64,000 nucleotides of DNA, from contig NZ_OU745391.1 in NCBI RefSeq assembly GCF_916618895.1, forward strand, positions 682,001 through 746,000. The letters run 5' to 3'. Within the stretch, counting starts at the first letter, position 1, and each line of letters starts with the position of its first letter. The translations under genes and the position numbers were made by a program. Below, piece after piece: positions 62,996 through 64,000 of this stretch. The notes beneath the pieces are model-generated. The model ran no database searches. It was given only the letters and a program-made list of their open reading frames with translations, and was not told where the DNA came from. The DNA comes from Pseudoclavibacter sp. Marseille-Q3772. Lineage in GTDB: Bacteria; Actinomycetota; Actinomycetes; Actinomycetales; Microbacteriaceae.

Positions 62996-64000
62996 GCGTA
63001 ACCCGAAAACTTGCCCTCGCACAGATCCGCCGCTCGCCCCGCCGTATCCTGGCGATCGCCCTATCGGCACTGTTGAGCGCCATGGCGATCATGGCGACCG
63101 GCACCTTCATCGAAACGTTGAGCCGCGGGCTTGCAGCCAGCATCGCCGCACCGTTCTCGAGCGCGGATGCGGTACTGGTTCATGCGGATGACTCGGTCGA
63201 TGTAGACAAGCTCGAGTCGGTTCCGGGTGTTGAAGCGGCAGCGCCATCGGTAGACGCCTACGGCCGCTTGCACGCCAACGACACCACGTTTGATCTGCAA
63301 TTGCATTCGCTGCCTGACGACGAGGCGCTGCGTTGGGTTCAGCTCGACGACGGTCGCTGGCCGCAGGCAACGAACGAGGTACTCACCACTAACGAGCACC
63401 TCAAGCGCTTTAACCTGCAGGTGGGCGACACCGTGTCGTTTGAAATCACTCCGGGCGAGATGCTGCAAGCCACCGTTGTGGGTACGGTCACCACGCCCGC
63501 TCCCCTGAGCGGAATGCCCTGGTTTGTGGCGCCGACAGACTTCATCACCCAAACGGGTGTGCCCGCCGCCAACTACATCATCCGCGGTTCCGTCAGCCCG
63601 CAAGAGCTGGCGCAGGCGGTCAATTCGCAGTTTCAGTTGGACGGGGAAGACACCGATGGGATGCATGCACTGACCGTGCAACAGCACGTCAACGACCAGA
63701 TCGACCGCGAAACAGGCTCCACCGGAGCGTTGGCGTTCATGTTGACGGCCTTCGTGATGATTGCGATGCTCGCGGCGATTATGGTGACGCGCAACACCTT
63801 CCAGGTGTTGTTGTCGCAGCGGATGCGAGAGAACGGCCTGTTGCGATTGGTCGGCGCAACCGGTGGTCAGGTACAGCGCACGGTGTTAGTAGAAGCTGCC
63901 ATCATCGGCGTGATCTCGGCACTGGTCGGTATCGCGATCGGTTTTGGCCTGGGTTGGCTCGTCGCCTCGTTCGCGCAGGTCGCCGGTGGCGGCATCGCGT
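62992..64000 (+). CDS. FtsX/MacB-type ABC permease (cut by window edge)
   Basis: 336 codons are visible with no stop before the edge. They start MSVTRKLALAQIRRSPRRIL with the first helix ILAIALSALLSAMAIMATGT, a large extracytoplasmic MacB-PCD domain, then the FtsX-type helices from about 240 (LAFMLTAFVMIAMLAAIMVT, and LVEAAIIGVISALVGIAIGF). It pairs with the ATPase upstream to form an exporter for an unknown molecule. The complete protein may be about 800 residues if it has the duplicated FtsX arrangement usual for such actinobacterial permeases. Confidence 0.9.
   Translation, partial: MSVTRKLALAQIRRSPRRILAIALSALLSAMAIMATGTFIETLSRGLAASIAAPFSSADAVLVHADDSVDVDKLESVPGVEAAAPSVDAYGRLHANDTTFDLQLHSLPDDEALRWVQLDDGRWPQATNEVLTTNEHLKRFNLQVGDTVSFEITPGEMLQATVVGTVTTPAPLSGMPWFVAPTDFITQTGVPAANYIIRGSVSPQELAQAVNSQFQLDGEDTDGMHALTVQQHVNDQIDRETGSTGALAFMLTAFVMIAMLAAIMVTRNTFQVLLSQRMRENGLLRLVGATGGQVQRTVLVEAAIIGVISALVGIAIGFGLGWLVASFAQVAGGGIA

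Overview
The window is chromosomal DNA from a high-GC Gram-positive bacterium, most likely an actinobacterium of the order Micrococcales (a Microbacteriaceae-like genome is my best guess). The reasons are the gene order recA / DUF3046 / clgR / cinA / pgsA / ftsK / rnj / dapA, the order lepA ... rpsT ... holA / comEC / comEA / leuS, the TCGAAC-n4-GTTCGA type of SOS box, an IdeR/DtxR-type iron box, a DUF6504-dnaE2 mutagenesis unit, and many GTG starts. A heptamer GGATGCG is strikingly frequent on both strands throughout the core DNA.

Layout. 1-8.4 kb (minus strand): start of recA with its SOS box, DUF3046, clgR, cinA, pgsA, ftsK, rnj, dapA. 8.5-9.5 kb: trmB. 9.6-15.9 kb: a 6.3-kb island lying between two 87-bp direct repeats. 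It carries a flavin monooxygenase, a LysR regulator, RidA, a DUF1028 protein, an M20 amidohydrolase and an MHS-type transporter. Two near-identical candidate LysR operators lie inside it. 16-18.7 kb: an Hsp70-like ATPase divergent from a TetR gene and a small membrane protein. 18.8-20.6 kb: lepA. 20.8-26.8 kb: an agmatinase/guanidinobutyrase-type cluster (TPP enzyme, ureohydrolase, Na+/solute symporter, PucR regulator). 26.9-29.4 kb: an ascorbate-type PTS (EIIA, EIIB, EIIC). 29.6-42.4 kb: rpsT, a pair of dynamin-like GTPases, holA, a G/Q/Y-rich four-helix membrane protein, comEC, comEA, leuS. 42.5-48.9 kb: cytochrome bd oxidase and its CydDC exporter. 49-57.8 kb: DedA, a DNA-repair-rich block (SRAP, DUF6504, dnaE2, ogt), a DUF2183 phosphatase, a lipase-like hydrolase and a beta-carbonic anhydrase. 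58-64 kb: a P1B-type ATPase behind an iron box, a NarL-type two-component pair and a MacB/FtsX-type ABC exporter cut by the window edge.

Points that ordinary annotation would miss: (i) a 69-bp repeat with 12-bp inverted ends, present four times as two tandem pairs (near 30.0 and 46.0 kb); (ii) the same 25-bp inverted repeat, carrying a perfect DnaA-box half, upstream of both recA and the comEA-comEC competence operon; (iii) the direct-repeat-bounded catabolic island with its own operator pair; (iv) a bacterial membrane protein with FUS-like SQYGQQ repeats on both sides of its membrane domain; (v) SOS boxes in front of recA and DUF6504-dnaE2. All sequence comparisons were done by eye; family names rest on motif recognition, not on database searches.
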